DNA of 64,000 nucleotides from Sandaracinus sp964481145 (GTDB lineage Bacteria; Myxococcota_A; Polyangia; Polyangiales; Sandaracinaceae): assembly GCA_964481145.1 (NCBI GenBank), contig CAYZTA010000031.1, forward strand, positions 4,270-68,269, read 5' to 3'. Positions 35,253 to 44,552 of this stretch are shown in pieces. Within the stretch, counting starts at the first letter, position 1; each line of letters starts with the position of its first letter. A program made the translations under genes and the position numbers. The notes below the pieces were generated by a model, which saw only the letters and a program-made list of their open reading frames with translations, made no database searches and was not told where the DNA came from.

Positions 35253-37697
35253 ATGCCGCGCAGGCGACGCCATAAGGGGGGACGAAGTGATGGTGGCGGC
35301 CGTGTCGTGGCCCTCATCACGTTGGGCGCTGTCGTCGTGTTCGCGCCACAATTGATGGCGGGAACCACCGCTCCCACCTCGATGGCCATCGCTGTCGTGG
35401 CACCCATCGCAGCCTTGATGGCGGCATGGGCATTTCATCGACACGCACCACGGCACCTGGATTTGCCGGTGATTGCGTTCGGGTTGGTTGCGGGGCTCGT
35501 GCTGATTCAAGCGTTGCCGCTACCGATTCGTTGGGTCGATGCGCTCTATCCCCAGGCTTCTGAGATGGTGCGCGATGTGTCGAGGCTCCTCGATGTCGAG
35601 GTGCCGAGCACGGCGTCGTTGAGCCTTGCGCCCCTTGCCACGCGTCGGGAGCTTGCCGAGGGGCTTGCGATACTCTCCGTGTTTTGGGCGGCATGGGCTG
35701 CATCACGCGCAGGAGATCGCGGGCACGTGGTGCGGATTTCCGGGCTCGCGATTCTCGGTGTTGCATTCGTTTCGCTCGCGCATGCCATCATCGATTTGCG
35801 TCGTCCATTCGGGATCATGCCCGAGCCCCATTGGAATCCTGCCTTTATCGGGCCGATTCTGAATCAGAATCAATTGGGCGGATTGCTCGCTGCGGGGGTT
35901 CCCGTCCTCATTGCATCGGGACTCGAAGAAGAGGCCCCGAGCCGTCGCGCGCCGTTCATGATTGCTGCGGCGGGGCTCGCGATCATGACGGTGTTTTGCC
36001 AGTCGCGAGGCGCAATTCTTTCGCTTGCGGTTGGGATTGGGGTGCTCGTCGTGCTCACGCGATGGCGTCGTCCGCGAGATCCGCGCATCACGCTGCTTTG
36101 GGTGGGGGCTGGCATCGCGGCGATGGTGGGAGGGGCGGCGTTTGCTGCAGTTGGTGACGCGATGATCGAGGAGACCGCGCGCGGTTTGCCCAAGCTCGAG
36201 CTCTTCCGCCAATCCCTCGATGTGATCGCGAACGCTCCATGGACAGGTGTTGGAAGGGGCGCGTTTTCGGCGGCGTTCGTGCGTTTGTATGGTTCTGATG
36301 AAAGACCCGAGCATCCGGAAAATTTACCGATCGAATGGGCGGCCGAGATCGGAGTTCCAGTGGCGCTCGCTGTGCTCGGTTTGTTGGCCGTTGCGTGGTT
36401 TCGAGCAGCGCGAAGCGCGCGATCTCCGGCACAGCTCGGAGCGCTCGCGGCTGTCTTTTCTTTGTGCGTTCATGATTTGTTCGATTTTGCGCTCGAGATG
36501 GTGGGCACGGCAGTGGTGGGTGCTTGCCTCTTGGGGGCGGCTCTCGCGCCTTCCAAAGAGCTCGACATTTCGAGCCCAGAGTCACGACGTATTTCGCCAG
36601 CGATGGTGGGTGTGGTTGCGTTCGTGATCTCGATCATCGTCGTGCATCCGGTGGTCGAACTCGCGGTGCCACGCTTGCGTGACGAGATGGTGGAAGCCCT
36701 GCGCACAGAAGACTGGGAGCGACTGGAAGAGCTCAACACACGTGCTGTTGCAGCGCATCCGTCCGAGCCTGTTTTTCCTTTGCTTTTCGGGCACGGCGCG
36801 GCCGCCCAAAATCGGCCGGATGCGCTGCGATGGCTCACCCGTGCGATGCACTTGGCGCCTGAGTGGTATCAACCACACGAATCTGCGGCGCGCTGGCTCT
36901 TGCGACGAGGTGCGTTGGAACAAGCGTTTTTGGAGGTGCGAGAAGTGCGGCGGCGCGCGTCAGGCAGAGCGTTTGGGGTCGGGTGTGCTGTGGCTGCACG
37001 GCCCGGGGCCGCGCGATTCGCGTTGCGCATTTTCGAACGAGACTTCGAGTTCTTGGAGTCGATCGTGTCCTGTGCGACGCCTTCCGATGCGAGCCTGCTC
37101 GACGAGTATTTGGCAGCGGCGGGCAGGGTGGGTCCTTTGGTCCGTCAAGCACGTGCGCACTTGGCTGCGCGTGATCCAGAAGCTGCACTTCGAGTGTTGG
37201 AGCGCGCAAGGGACGACGCACGTGTCGTGATGGTGCGGGCCGATGCGCTCGCAGCGGTTGGACGACATGAGGAGGCACTTTCGATCTTGGCAGCTCGCCT
37301 ACAGAACGAACCAACGTCTGCTCTTCGCGAGCGCTTCGCGAGGGCACAAGTCGCGATGGGAGATGGTCCTGGAATGCGGCAAACACTCGAGGAAGTTCTT
37401 CAGCATGGCGATGGGTCGTCCGGTGCGATCGTGCGTCAGCGAATGCTCTTGGCGTCGCTCGAAGAGGCGCTCGGTGATCGAATGCGGGCACTCTCCGCGC
37501 TCGAGGATGCGCATACCATCGACCCGAATGGCCCGGCGCTGCGCGAAATCATTCGGCTCGCCACGGCGCTCGGAGACACCGCTCGGGTGCATCTTGGACG
37601 CGCGGAATTATGCAGGCGCGGGGAGGGCGAGGGGGCAGTGTGTCCTCGGCCAGGCGAATTTTTCGAGCTTCCGGCGCAACTACCATCCAACCCGTGA
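35253..37697 (+). CDS. Wzy-like O-antigen polymerase fused to TPR repeats
   Basis: An 814-residue inner-membrane protein. The first ~440 residues carry about a dozen membrane helices and the O-antigen ligase/polymerase signature region (GPILNQNQLGGLLAAGVPV; a large periplasmic loop with GVGRGAFSAAFVRLYG and ENLPIEWAAEIGVPVALAV). The C-terminal ~370 residues are soluble helical repeats of the TPR type (EDWERLEELNTRAVAAHPSEP, DALRWLTRAMHLAPEWYQP, RALSALEDAHTIDPNGPALR). It would polymerise lipid-linked repeat units in the periplasm; the TPR part could bind partners such as the export lipoprotein or Wzc. Gene order after the OPX gene (10-base gap) agrees. Confidence 0.85.
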   Translation: MPRRRRHKGGRSDGGGRVVALITLGAVVVFAPQLMAGTTAPTSMAIAVVAPIAALMAAWAFHRHAPRHLDLPVIAFGLVAGLVLIQALPLPIRWVDALYPQASEMVRDVSRLLDVEVPSTASLSLAPLATRRELAEGLAILSVFWAAWAASRAGDRGHVVRISGLAILGVAFVSLAHAIIDLRRPFGIMPEPHWNPAFIGPILNQNQLGGLLAAGVPVLIASGLEEEAPSRRAPFMIAAAGLAIMTVFCQSRGAILSLAVGIGVLVVLTRWRRPRDPRITLLWVGAGIAAMVGGAAFAAVGDAMIEETARGLPKLELFRQSLDVIANAPWTGVGRGAFSAAFVRLYGSDERPEHPENLPIEWAAEIGVPVALAVLGLLAVAWFRAARSARSPAQLGALAAVFSLCVHDLFDFALEMVGTAVVGACLLGAALAPSKELDISSPESRRISPAMVGVVAFVISIIVVHPVVELAVPRLRDEMVEALRTEDWERLEELNTRAVAAHPSEPVFPLLFGHGAAAQNRPDALRWLTRAMHLAPEWYQPHESAARWLLRRGALEQAFLEVREVRRRASGRAFGVGCAVAARPGAARFALRIFERDFEFLESIVSCATPSDASLLDEYLAAAGRVGPLVRQARAHLAARDPEAALRVLERARDDARVVMVRADALAAVGRHEEALSILAARLQNEPTSALRERFARAQVAMGDGPGMRQTLEEVLQHGDGSSGAIVRQRMLLASLEEALGDRMRALSALEDAHTIDPNGPALREIIRLATALGDTARVHLGRAELCRRGEGEGAVCPRPGEFFELPAQLPSNP

Positions 37698-37718
37698 TCA
37701 GCACAGCCTGTGCGTTCT

Positions 37719-37745
37719 CTGAAACCATTGCTTGACTGAAACCAT
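37719..37745. repeat. Direct repeat CTGAAACCAT x2 between the polymerase and Wzc genes
   Basis: The decamer CTGAAACCAT occurs at 37719-37728 and 37736-37745, a 17-base period, in the 75-base gap between the polymerase and Wzc genes. This could be a regulator-binding site for an internal promoter; a TTGACT at 37732-37737 could serve as a -35, but no matching -10 is evident. Confidence 0.35.
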
Positions 37746-37772
37746 GCCCCGTTCAACCCTCCGCCGTCCCGC

Positions 37773-40052
37773 ATGAGTGTAACGTCCCAAAGGTCCGAGC
37801 CACGCGGAAGCGTGCGATCTGCCTTGGCGCAGGACACGCTCGGCGATTTCTTGCGCAGCCTCCGCACCTATTGGTGGCTAATCCTTCTGATTACGATCGG
37901 AGTTGCGGCAGCTGCCACCGCTTGGACGGTGCGCCAGCCGTTGATTTATGAGGCGGTTTGTGTAGTCGAGTTCGACCCGAACCCGACGCGTCCTCTCGGT
38001 GACCAGATTCAAGATGTCAGCGCATCATCTTCCAGCTTCTGGATGACGCGAGAATTCTTTGCGACTCAAGAACGCGTCATGCACAGCCGCATGATCGCCG
38101 AGCGTGTCGTTCAGCGGCTTGGACTACACACCCAGCGTTCGTTTTTGACGGATCCCACATCCGTGCCGAGTGACTGGGAAGGCATGTCGGTCGAAGCGGC
38201 GGCGACTCTTTTGCAGAGTCGGGTCACCATTGATGACCTTCAGGGCACGCGTCTCGTGGAGCTCCGTGTACGTGATACTGATCGCGAGCGCGCTGCGCAG
38301 ATCGCAAACATGATCGTCGAGGTATATCTCGCGAAGCTCCACGACGATCGATTGGGATCGACGGTGCGTGCAGTGCGTTGGTTACGCGAGCAACTCGGGA
38401 CGTTGAGTGGTCAGCTCGAGACTTCGGAGCTCGCGCTTCATCAATTCAAGCTCGAGCACAATGTTCTCTCGCTTTCGATGGAGGATCGGCAGAATCTGGT
38501 CGCGCAAGAGATCGAGCATTTCTCGACGGCTCTGACCGAGACACGGAGTGAGCGCATTGCGCTTCAGGCAAGGATGTCACGATTGCGTTCGATTCTCGAA
38601 ACACCCGAGATCGAGACGCAGGCCTCTTCCCTCACCGATGTGCCGACGATTCAGGGATTGCGTGAGCAACTGCGGACGAAGCTTGCGGAGCAAGATGGCC
38701 TCTCACAACGTGCGGGGCCGAATCATCCGCGCATGCAGGAATTGCGTGGGCAGATCGAGGGGCTTCGCGGTCAGTTGCGCGAAGAGATCGCCGGTATGAT
38801 GCGCGCTGCCGAGGCGGACGTGCGACAGGCTGGAGCGATGGAAACCGGTCTGCGGAATGCGCTTGAGCAGGCACAGATCGCAGGTCTCGATCTCAATATG
38901 CGCGAGATTGAGTACGAGCGATTGAGTCGGGCGCGCGACAACAACGTGAAGCTCTATGGAGTGCTCCTCGAACGGACGACCGAGGCCGATATCACGCAGA
39001 TGTGGGAGACGAGCTTTGTGCGCATGGTCGATCGTGCGCTTCCGCCGCGTGAAGGGACGCATGTGAGCCCGCGCATGTCGATGAATGTTGGCGTGGCGAG
39101 CGCGATAGGTCTCGCGTTGGGCCTTCTCTTTGCGTTCGTGCTTGGGCGCATGGACACCCGCATTCGCTCGATCGCGGAGCTCGAGGAATACGGTGCGACC
39201 GTGCTCGGGGTGTTGCCGAGGATGGCGGACGAGCCCGGACAGAAGGCCACTCGGAGTCGGCGTCGTGTGCGTGATGTCGTCACCTCGTCGGCGCGCGATC
39301 TCATCGCACATCACGAGCCACTCTCGGCGGTAGCCGAAAATTTCCGCACCATTCGCACGAACTTGGTGTTCATGAGCGGAGAGAGCTCGCTTCACACAAT
39401 CGCGGTGACGAGCGCCAATCCACGCGAAGGCAAGACGACGGTGGCGGCGAACCTCGCGATTTCGCTCGCTCAGAGTGGCAAGCGCGTGCTCATCATCGAC
39501 ACCGACTTGCGTCGTCCACGCATTCATCGCGCGTTTGGATTGGCGAATACGCGTGGTGTGACATCTGTCATCGCAGGCCAGTGCTCGCTCTCGGAAGCGG
39601 TGCAAGATTCCGAAGTCCCGAGCGTGGAGGTCTTGTCGTCAGGGCCGGTTCCGCCGAACCCTTCAGAACTTTTGCATCGCGAGTCGTTCCGCCAAATGAT
39701 GGCTGAAGCACGTCGCCTCTATGACATCGTGATCTTCGATAGCCCGCCGCTCGGTGCGGTCATCGATGCGGCGGTTCTCGGACCGCAGGTCGACGGAGTC
39801 ATTCTCGTCGTGCGTCCAGGTGAGACCACGCGTCAGTCGGTGCGTGCGATGATGAGGCAGCTCGCTGATGTGGGCGCGAAGCTTCTCGGCGCGATCGTGA
39901 ATGGTGCCGATTCCAAGCGCGATCGCGGCTATTACGCCGGCGCGGGTTATTACTACTATCGTCGTGATGGTGCGTACTACTCGTCCGACGAGAGCGAAGT
40001 TGCGCATACGAATGGCAAGGGCGGAGAAGACCGCCCTCACGTGGATTCTTGA
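37773..40052 (+). CDS. wzc: Polysaccharide co-polymerase / tyrosine autokinase (Wzc family)
   Basis: A 759-residue inner-membrane protein controlling chain length and export. The N-terminal Wzz domain has a membrane helix (WWLILLITIGVAAAATAW, about 32-50), a large periplasmic coiled-coil region, then a second helix (VASAIGLALGLLFAFVLG). The C-terminal BY-kinase domain holds Walker A NPREGKTTVAANLA (about 540), Walker A' VLIIDTDLRRPR and Walker B DIVIFDSPPLGAV. It ends in a tyrosine cluster (YYAGAGYYYYRRDGAYY), the autophosphorylation tail. Tyrosine phosphorylation should cycle with polymerisation. Four bases separate its stop from the first asparagine-synthase gene. Confidence 0.95.
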   Translation: MSVTSQRSEPRGSVRSALAQDTLGDFLRSLRTYWWLILLITIGVAAAATAWTVRQPLIYEAVCVVEFDPNPTRPLGDQIQDVSASSSSFWMTREFFATQERVMHSRMIAERVVQRLGLHTQRSFLTDPTSVPSDWEGMSVEAAATLLQSRVTIDDLQGTRLVELRVRDTDRERAAQIANMIVEVYLAKLHDDRLGSTVRAVRWLREQLGTLSGQLETSELALHQFKLEHNVLSLSMEDRQNLVAQEIEHFSTALTETRSERIALQARMSRLRSILETPEIETQASSLTDVPTIQGLREQLRTKLAEQDGLSQRAGPNHPRMQELRGQIEGLRGQLREEIAGMMRAAEADVRQAGAMETGLRNALEQAQIAGLDLNMREIEYERLSRARDNNVKLYGVLLERTTEADITQMWETSFVRMVDRALPPREGTHVSPRMSMNVGVASAIGLALGLLFAFVLGRMDTRIRSIAELEEYGATVLGVLPRMADEPGQKATRSRRRVRDVVTSSARDLIAHHEPLSAVAENFRTIRTNLVFMSGESSLHTIAVTSANPREGKTTVAANLAISLAQSGKRVLIIDTDLRRPRIHRAFGLANTRGVTSVIAGQCSLSEAVQDSEVPSVEVLSSGPVPPNPSELLHRESFRQMMAEARRLYDIVIFDSPPLGAVIDAAVLGPQVDGVILVVRPGETTRQSVRAMMRQLADVGAKLLGAIVNGADSKRDRGYYAGAGYYYYRRDGAYYSSDESEVAHTNGKGGEDRPHVDS

Positions 40053-40055
40053 GCG

Positions 40056-42017
40056 ATGTGCGGGATCGCTGGATTGTGGGACGAGAACGCGTCCGATCGA
40101 GGTTCGCTCGCCGCGACGTTGAAAGTCATGCGCGACGCGATCGCGCATCGAGGCCCCGATGATGCCGATTTGATGATCGATATCGATAGTGGCGTCGCAC
40201 TCGCGCATCGACGGCTTGCCATCCTCGACCTTTCACCCGAGGGGCGTCAGCCGATGCGATCTCCATCGGGACGCTACACGATCGTGTTCAACGGCGAGGT
40301 GTATAACCATCGGGAGCTTCGTCACGAGCTGCCGACACAGGGATGGCGAGGGACTTCGGATACTGAGACGATGCTCGCTGCGATCGAGCATTGGGGGCTC
40401 GATCGCGCAGTCGAACGATTCGTCGGGATGTTTGGGTTTGCTCTGTGGGATCGGGCGGAGCGAGCGCTGCATCTCGTACGAGATCGGCTCGGCATCAAGC
40501 CAGTCTATTTCGGTAAGGTTGGAACGAGCGCGCTCGCGTTCGGCTCGGAGCTTCGCGTGTTGCGGGCACATCCTGGATTCGATCGCGAGATCGATCGCGC
40601 CGCGCTTGCCGCATATTTCGAAACGAGCGCGGTCCCTGCGCCCCTTTCGATTCACAAAAATGCGCGCAAGCTCGAGCCGGGGACGATTGCAACCTTTTAC
40701 GACTCTCGTCAACCACCTGTCATACGACGCTTCTGGAGCGCTGCTGATCACGTCGAGCGGGGTATTCATGAGTGTCTTCATGGAAGCGACGCCACAGCAC
40801 TCGAACGTGTCGAACAACTGCTCAAAGATGCTGTCCGGCTACGACTTTTGGCCGATGTTCCGGTGGGTGCGTTTCTGTCGGGTGGGATCGATTCGTCTCT
40901 GGTGGTCGCTCTCGCTCAGGAGGTTTCGAGTACTCCGATTCGCACATACTCAATCGGCAGCGCGGATTCGGCTTACGACGAATCGCAGTTCGCAGCGGAA
41001 GTTGCTCGTCATTTAGGGACGAACCACACGGCCCTCACGGTCACTGGGCAAGAAGCGCTTGCGGTCGTTCCAAAGCTCGGCGCGATGTATGACGAGCCGT
41101 TTGCCGATAGCTCACAAATCCCCACTTTCCTCGTTTCGAAGCTCGCGAGAGGCGAGGTCACGGTCGCGCTCTCAGGGGATGGGGGAGATGAGGTCTTCGG
41201 CGGGTACAATCGATACGTGTGGGCTCCACGCATGATGGCCGTGCAGGCGATCCCGTCGCTTGCTCGAAAGGTGATGGGAGCGGTCGTCGAGCGAATACCC
41301 GTAGGCGCATGGGATGAGCTCCATGCCAAGCTGAGCCCACCGCTTCCAGAGGCGCGACTTTTCGGAGACAAAGTTCATAAGGCGGGGCGAGCGTTCGCCA
41401 CGGATTCGCTCGTCGCGATGCATGCGATGCTCCGTCGGCATTGGTGGCCGTCCCCTGTCATCGACCTGGAGGAGCCACACGATGGCCCGCTGCATCGACC
41501 GAGCCGTGAGCTCAGCGCTGCGCAAGCGCTCATGCTGCGCGACATGCTCGAGTACTTACCCGACGATATCCTCACGAAAGTCGATCGTGCGAGCATGGCG
41601 GTGGCACTCGAAGTACGAGTGCCTCTTCTTGACCATCGAGTGGTCGAACTCGCCGCGCGCCTTCCCATGCGAATGAAGATTCGTGGCGGACAAGGCAAAT
41701 GGATATTGCGTGAGCTGCTCGCGCGTCGTTTGCCTCGCGGTGTATTCGAGCGTCCGAAAACAGGGTTCAGCGTACCTGTTGGACAATGGTTGCGCGGCCC
41801 ACTTCGAGAATGGGCGGAGAGCCTGCTTGAGTATCGCGGGCTGGAAGACGCCGGACTCGATGCCAGTCGCATTCGCGCTTCATGGCGAGAACATCTCGCA
41901 GGCAGAGCCGACGCTGGATTGGCGATTTGGGATGTGATCGCATTTCGTGCCTGGGTGGAGGCATTGCGCGAACCACACGATGTGAGCCGAGGGGTGCGAT
42001 CCGAGGCCGCTTTATGA
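40056..42017 (+). CDS. asnB: Asparagine synthase-like amidotransferase, copy 1
   Basis: A 653-residue glutamine-dependent asparagine synthase family protein. The N-terminal class-II glutaminase has the nucleophile Cys2 (MCGIAGLWDE), AHRGPDDADL and HRRLAILDLSPEGRQPM; the C-terminal domain has the ATP PP-loop VGAFLSGGIDSSLVVALAQ. Within an exopolysaccharide locus such enzymes often amidate a sugar acid instead of making asparagine, so amidation of a uronic acid residue is the favoured role here, though free asparagine synthesis cannot be excluded. Its end overlaps the next gene by four bases (ATGA), so it is translated as part of the operon. Confidence 0.92.
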   Translation: MCGIAGLWDENASDRGSLAATLKVMRDAIAHRGPDDADLMIDIDSGVALAHRRLAILDLSPEGRQPMRSPSGRYTIVFNGEVYNHRELRHELPTQGWRGTSDTETMLAAIEHWGLDRAVERFVGMFGFALWDRAERALHLVRDRLGIKPVYFGKVGTSALAFGSELRVLRAHPGFDREIDRAALAAYFETSAVPAPLSIHKNARKLEPGTIATFYDSRQPPVIRRFWSAADHVERGIHECLHGSDATALERVEQLLKDAVRLRLLADVPVGAFLSGGIDSSLVVALAQEVSSTPIRTYSIGSADSAYDESQFAAEVARHLGTNHTALTVTGQEALAVVPKLGAMYDEPFADSSQIPTFLVSKLARGEVTVALSGDGGDEVFGGYNRYVWAPRMMAVQAIPSLARKVMGAVVERIPVGAWDELHAKLSPPLPEARLFGDKVHKAGRAFATDSLVAMHAMLRRHWWPSPVIDLEEPHDGPLHRPSRELSAAQALMLRDMLEYLPDDILTKVDRASMAVALEVRVPLLDHRVVELAARLPMRMKIRGGQGKWILRELLARRLPRGVFERPKTGFSVPVGQWLRGPLREWAESLLEYRGLEDAGLDASRIRASWREHLAGRADAGLAIWDVIAFRAWVEALREPHDVSRGVRSEAAL

Positions 42018-43285
42018 TTGGCGTCGTGCTCGTGCTCGTGCTCGGTGCTGCGAGCTTCTTCGTGCCTCGAGCCACACTGACTCCGTCACGCGAAAATACC
42101 CAGTTCGCGCTTTGGATGTTTCTTGGATTCGCGCTGCGAATGGCATCGCACGGAGTGATCCGGAACGTTCAGCTCTTCAGTCACGGCGGCTCATCGCAGG
42201 GAGATGCTGGTGGGTACGAGATGGGTGCGTGGATCGTGGCGCGCCTCTGGGAGTATCAGGGCTTCGGATGGTATGACGCCCATGAGATCGGCATGTTGGG
42301 CGTGAGCAACGCTCTTCTTTCGGTTCACCTCTATGCAATCGTCACGTTTTTGAACGGCGGCGAAATGACGACCTTGGGATGCACCGCGATCAATGCATTC
42401 ATCGCGGTCCTCACGTGTCTTCAACTCGTGCGTCTCGGCTTGATGATCAAGGGCTCGGAGCGCGACTGTCGCATGGTTGCCTATGCGATGTACTTCAGCC
42501 CGGCGTACGTCTTCCATACGGCCGATCTGTTCAAAGATGGCTTGTCGGCCTTTCTCGTCGTGAGCGCCGTTGTCCTGTCCTTTCGGCTTTCGGAACGCTT
42601 CAATCCATGGGAAGCGGCGCTTGGCGTCGTGTGTCTCGTCTTGGTCTGGTACGTACGGTTTTATTTGGTGTTCCTCGTCAGCGCTCCACTCGTGATGAGT
42701 CTGCTCGGAGTACGCTCTGGTTCTGTCAGTCGTGTCGTGCTCGTGGGCGCGTTCGTCTTGGCTGGCGGCCTCGTGTTGATCGCGACTCAAGCCGCCGATG
42801 GCGCATTCGAATTCGGAATGCGCACGTTCGATGTCGCGACATCGGAGAATTCACTCGACTGGAATGCGCGCGGCGGCTCGGGGGTCGAGTTCAGTGGAAG
42901 CCCGTGGATCACCTTCCCTCAGAAGTTGATCTACACGCTGCTGTCTCCATTCCCGTGGGACTTCCGTTCGACGTCGATCGGATTCCAGGTAGGTAAGATC
43001 GATGCGATCATCTGGATGTTCTTCATGTTTCGGGGCATTCGTGGTGCGCGCCGAATGTGGCAAGACGATCGGGGTACGTTGCTGATGTTCTTGGTCGTAT
43101 TGATTCCTCTGACCGTTGCCTATGCGACGACGATGGCGAACATCGGGCTGATACTCAGGCAGCGCTTTCCCATCGTGCTTTTGGGTTCTGTGCTCGCTGT
43201 TCGTGGCATGCCCAAGTCCCGTGAAGAGGAAAATACACCCGAGGTGATGGGCGACGCGCTCCCGATCCACAGACTCGCATCATGA
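42014..43285 (+). CDS. Polytopic inner-membrane protein of the exopolysaccharide locus
   Basis: A 423-residue protein with roughly ten hydrophobic segments, starting at ATG 42014 (overlap with the asnB stop). Conserved-looking features include YFSPAYVFHTADLFKDGLSA, WYVRFYLVFLVSAPLVMSL and IGLILRQRFPIVLLGS near the C-terminus. I cannot name the family. The layout resembles oligosaccharide polymerases or GT-C type transferases found in polysaccharide loci, and it is translationally coupled on both sides (ATGA overlaps), so a role in building or polymerising the repeat unit is likely. It could be a second polymerase in addition to the TPR-fused one. Confidence 0.65.
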   Translation: MIGVVLVLVLGAASFFVPRATLTPSRENTQFALWMFLGFALRMASHGVIRNVQLFSHGGSSQGDAGGYEMGAWIVARLWEYQGFGWYDAHEIGMLGVSNALLSVHLYAIVTFLNGGEMTTLGCTAINAFIAVLTCLQLVRLGLMIKGSERDCRMVAYAMYFSPAYVFHTADLFKDGLSAFLVVSAVVLSFRLSERFNPWEAALGVVCLVLVWYVRFYLVFLVSAPLVMSLLGVRSGSVSRVVLVGAFVLAGGLVLIATQAADGAFEFGMRTFDVATSENSLDWNARGGSGVEFSGSPWITFPQKLIYTLLSPFPWDFRSTSIGFQVGKIDAIIWMFFMFRGIRGARRMWQDDRGTLLMFLVVLIPLTVAYATTMANIGLILRQRFPIVLLGSVLAVRGMPKSREEENTPEVMGDALPIHRLAS

Positions 43286-44547
43286 CTCGCCCTCGACTCG
43301 TGTTCCTCGTCAACGAGGACAAATTTTTCGTGTCTCATCGCTTCGAGATTGGCGTGGCTGCGCGCGATGCGGGCTTCGATGTGTTGGTGGCGGCGGGGGG
43401 AGGGGAGGAGCGGCAAACGATCGAAAGAGAAGGAATGCGCTTTGAGCTCATCCCTTTCGATCGCGGTGGCCGCTCTGTCGGACGCGATCTTCGCACCTTG
43501 GCCAGCATTCACGCTCTCTACGCACGTGAAAGACCGACCTTGGTTCATCACGTGACGATCAAGGCAGTTCTTTATGGGTCGATCGTGGCGCGAAGTCTGA
43601 GAGTCCCCGCGGTGGTCAATGCCGTGAGTGGTCTTGGATTCGTATTTCTGGATCCATCACGACGAGGCCGAGCGCTTCGATTCGGGATCGAGCACGTTTA
43701 TCGCGCGGCTCTCGCTCACCCCAAGAGCACGACGATTTTCCAGAACACGGACGACCGACGTTTCTTCGTCGAACGCGGTCTCGTATCACCGAAGCGTGCG
43801 CGTCTCGTGCGAGGCTCCGGCGTGGACGTGGCTCGGTTTCCCAGCACACCACTTCCGTCCGGAGTGCCGATCGTCCTTCTCCCAGCGCGGCTTCTTTGGG
43901 ACAAAGGTGTTCGTGAATTCGTCGATGCGGCGCGCATCTTGAGAGCGCATGGCGTCAGCGCACGATTCGTGGTGGTGGGCGGCGCCGATGGAACCAATCC
44001 TGCGAGCGTGCCTCGGCGGGAGGTGGAACGGTGGGTAGAAGACGGCACGATCGAATGGTGGGGACATCGAGCGGACATGCCCGAGGTGTATCGACAGGCA
44101 CATCTCGTAGTATTGCCATCGTATCGCGAAGGATTCCCTTTGGCGCTTCTCGAAGCTGGTTCCAGTGGCCGTGCTTGTATCACGACTGACGTCCCTGGGT
44201 GTCGCGACGCCATTCGGGATGGCGCTACGGGATGGCTTGTCCCTGTCCGAAATCACACGGTACTGGCCGAGACAATCGAGCGCGCGGTGTTGGATCGTGC
44301 CGAACTATGCTCACGTGGTGATGCGGCAGCCGCATGGGTGCGTCGTGAATGCACGAGAGATGGGGTCGTCCAAGCGCACATGGCGATCTATCGGGAGCTC
44401 GCAGAACACGCATTTTTACAGCCTCCATTCGCTATGACCACTCCGGTCCGAGATTCTCTTGAGCTCTTTGCGAATTCGAGCGATCCTCCCGACCCCACGA
44501 CTCCGACCGATGAATGGGCGAGGCCTCATCGGCAACTTCCTCAGTAG
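43282..44547 (+). CDS. Glycosyltransferase, family 4 (GT-B fold)
   Basis: A 421-residue GT-B glycosyltransferase. The N-terminal half begins with RLVFLVNEDKFFVSHRFEIG, as in N-acetylhexosaminyl transferases of the CapM/PglA kind (VHHVTIKAVLYGSIVARSL, VVNAVSGLGFVF). The C-terminal half has the nucleotide-sugar binding region PARLLWDKGVREFVDAARIL and the EX7E-type motif LPSYREGFPLALLEAGSSGR. It should add a sugar to a lipid-linked intermediate on the cytosolic face of the inner membrane. It overlaps the previous stop by four bases (ATGA). Confidence 0.92.
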   Translation: MTRPRLVFLVNEDKFFVSHRFEIGVAARDAGFDVLVAAGGGEERQTIEREGMRFELIPFDRGGRSVGRDLRTLASIHALYARERPTLVHHVTIKAVLYGSIVARSLRVPAVVNAVSGLGFVFLDPSRRGRALRFGIEHVYRAALAHPKSTTIFQNTDDRRFFVERGLVSPKRARLVRGSGVDVARFPSTPLPSGVPIVLLPARLLWDKGVREFVDAARILRAHGVSARFVVVGGADGTNPASVPRREVERWVEDGTIEWWGHRADMPEVYRQAHLVVLPSYREGFPLALLEAGSSGRACITTDVPGCRDAIRDGATGWLVPVRNHTVLAETIERAVLDRAELCSRGDAAAAWVRRECTRDGVVQAHMAIYRELAEHAFLQPPFAMTTPVRDSLELFANSSDPPDPTTPTDEWARPHRQLPQ

Positions 44548-44552
44548 GACGC

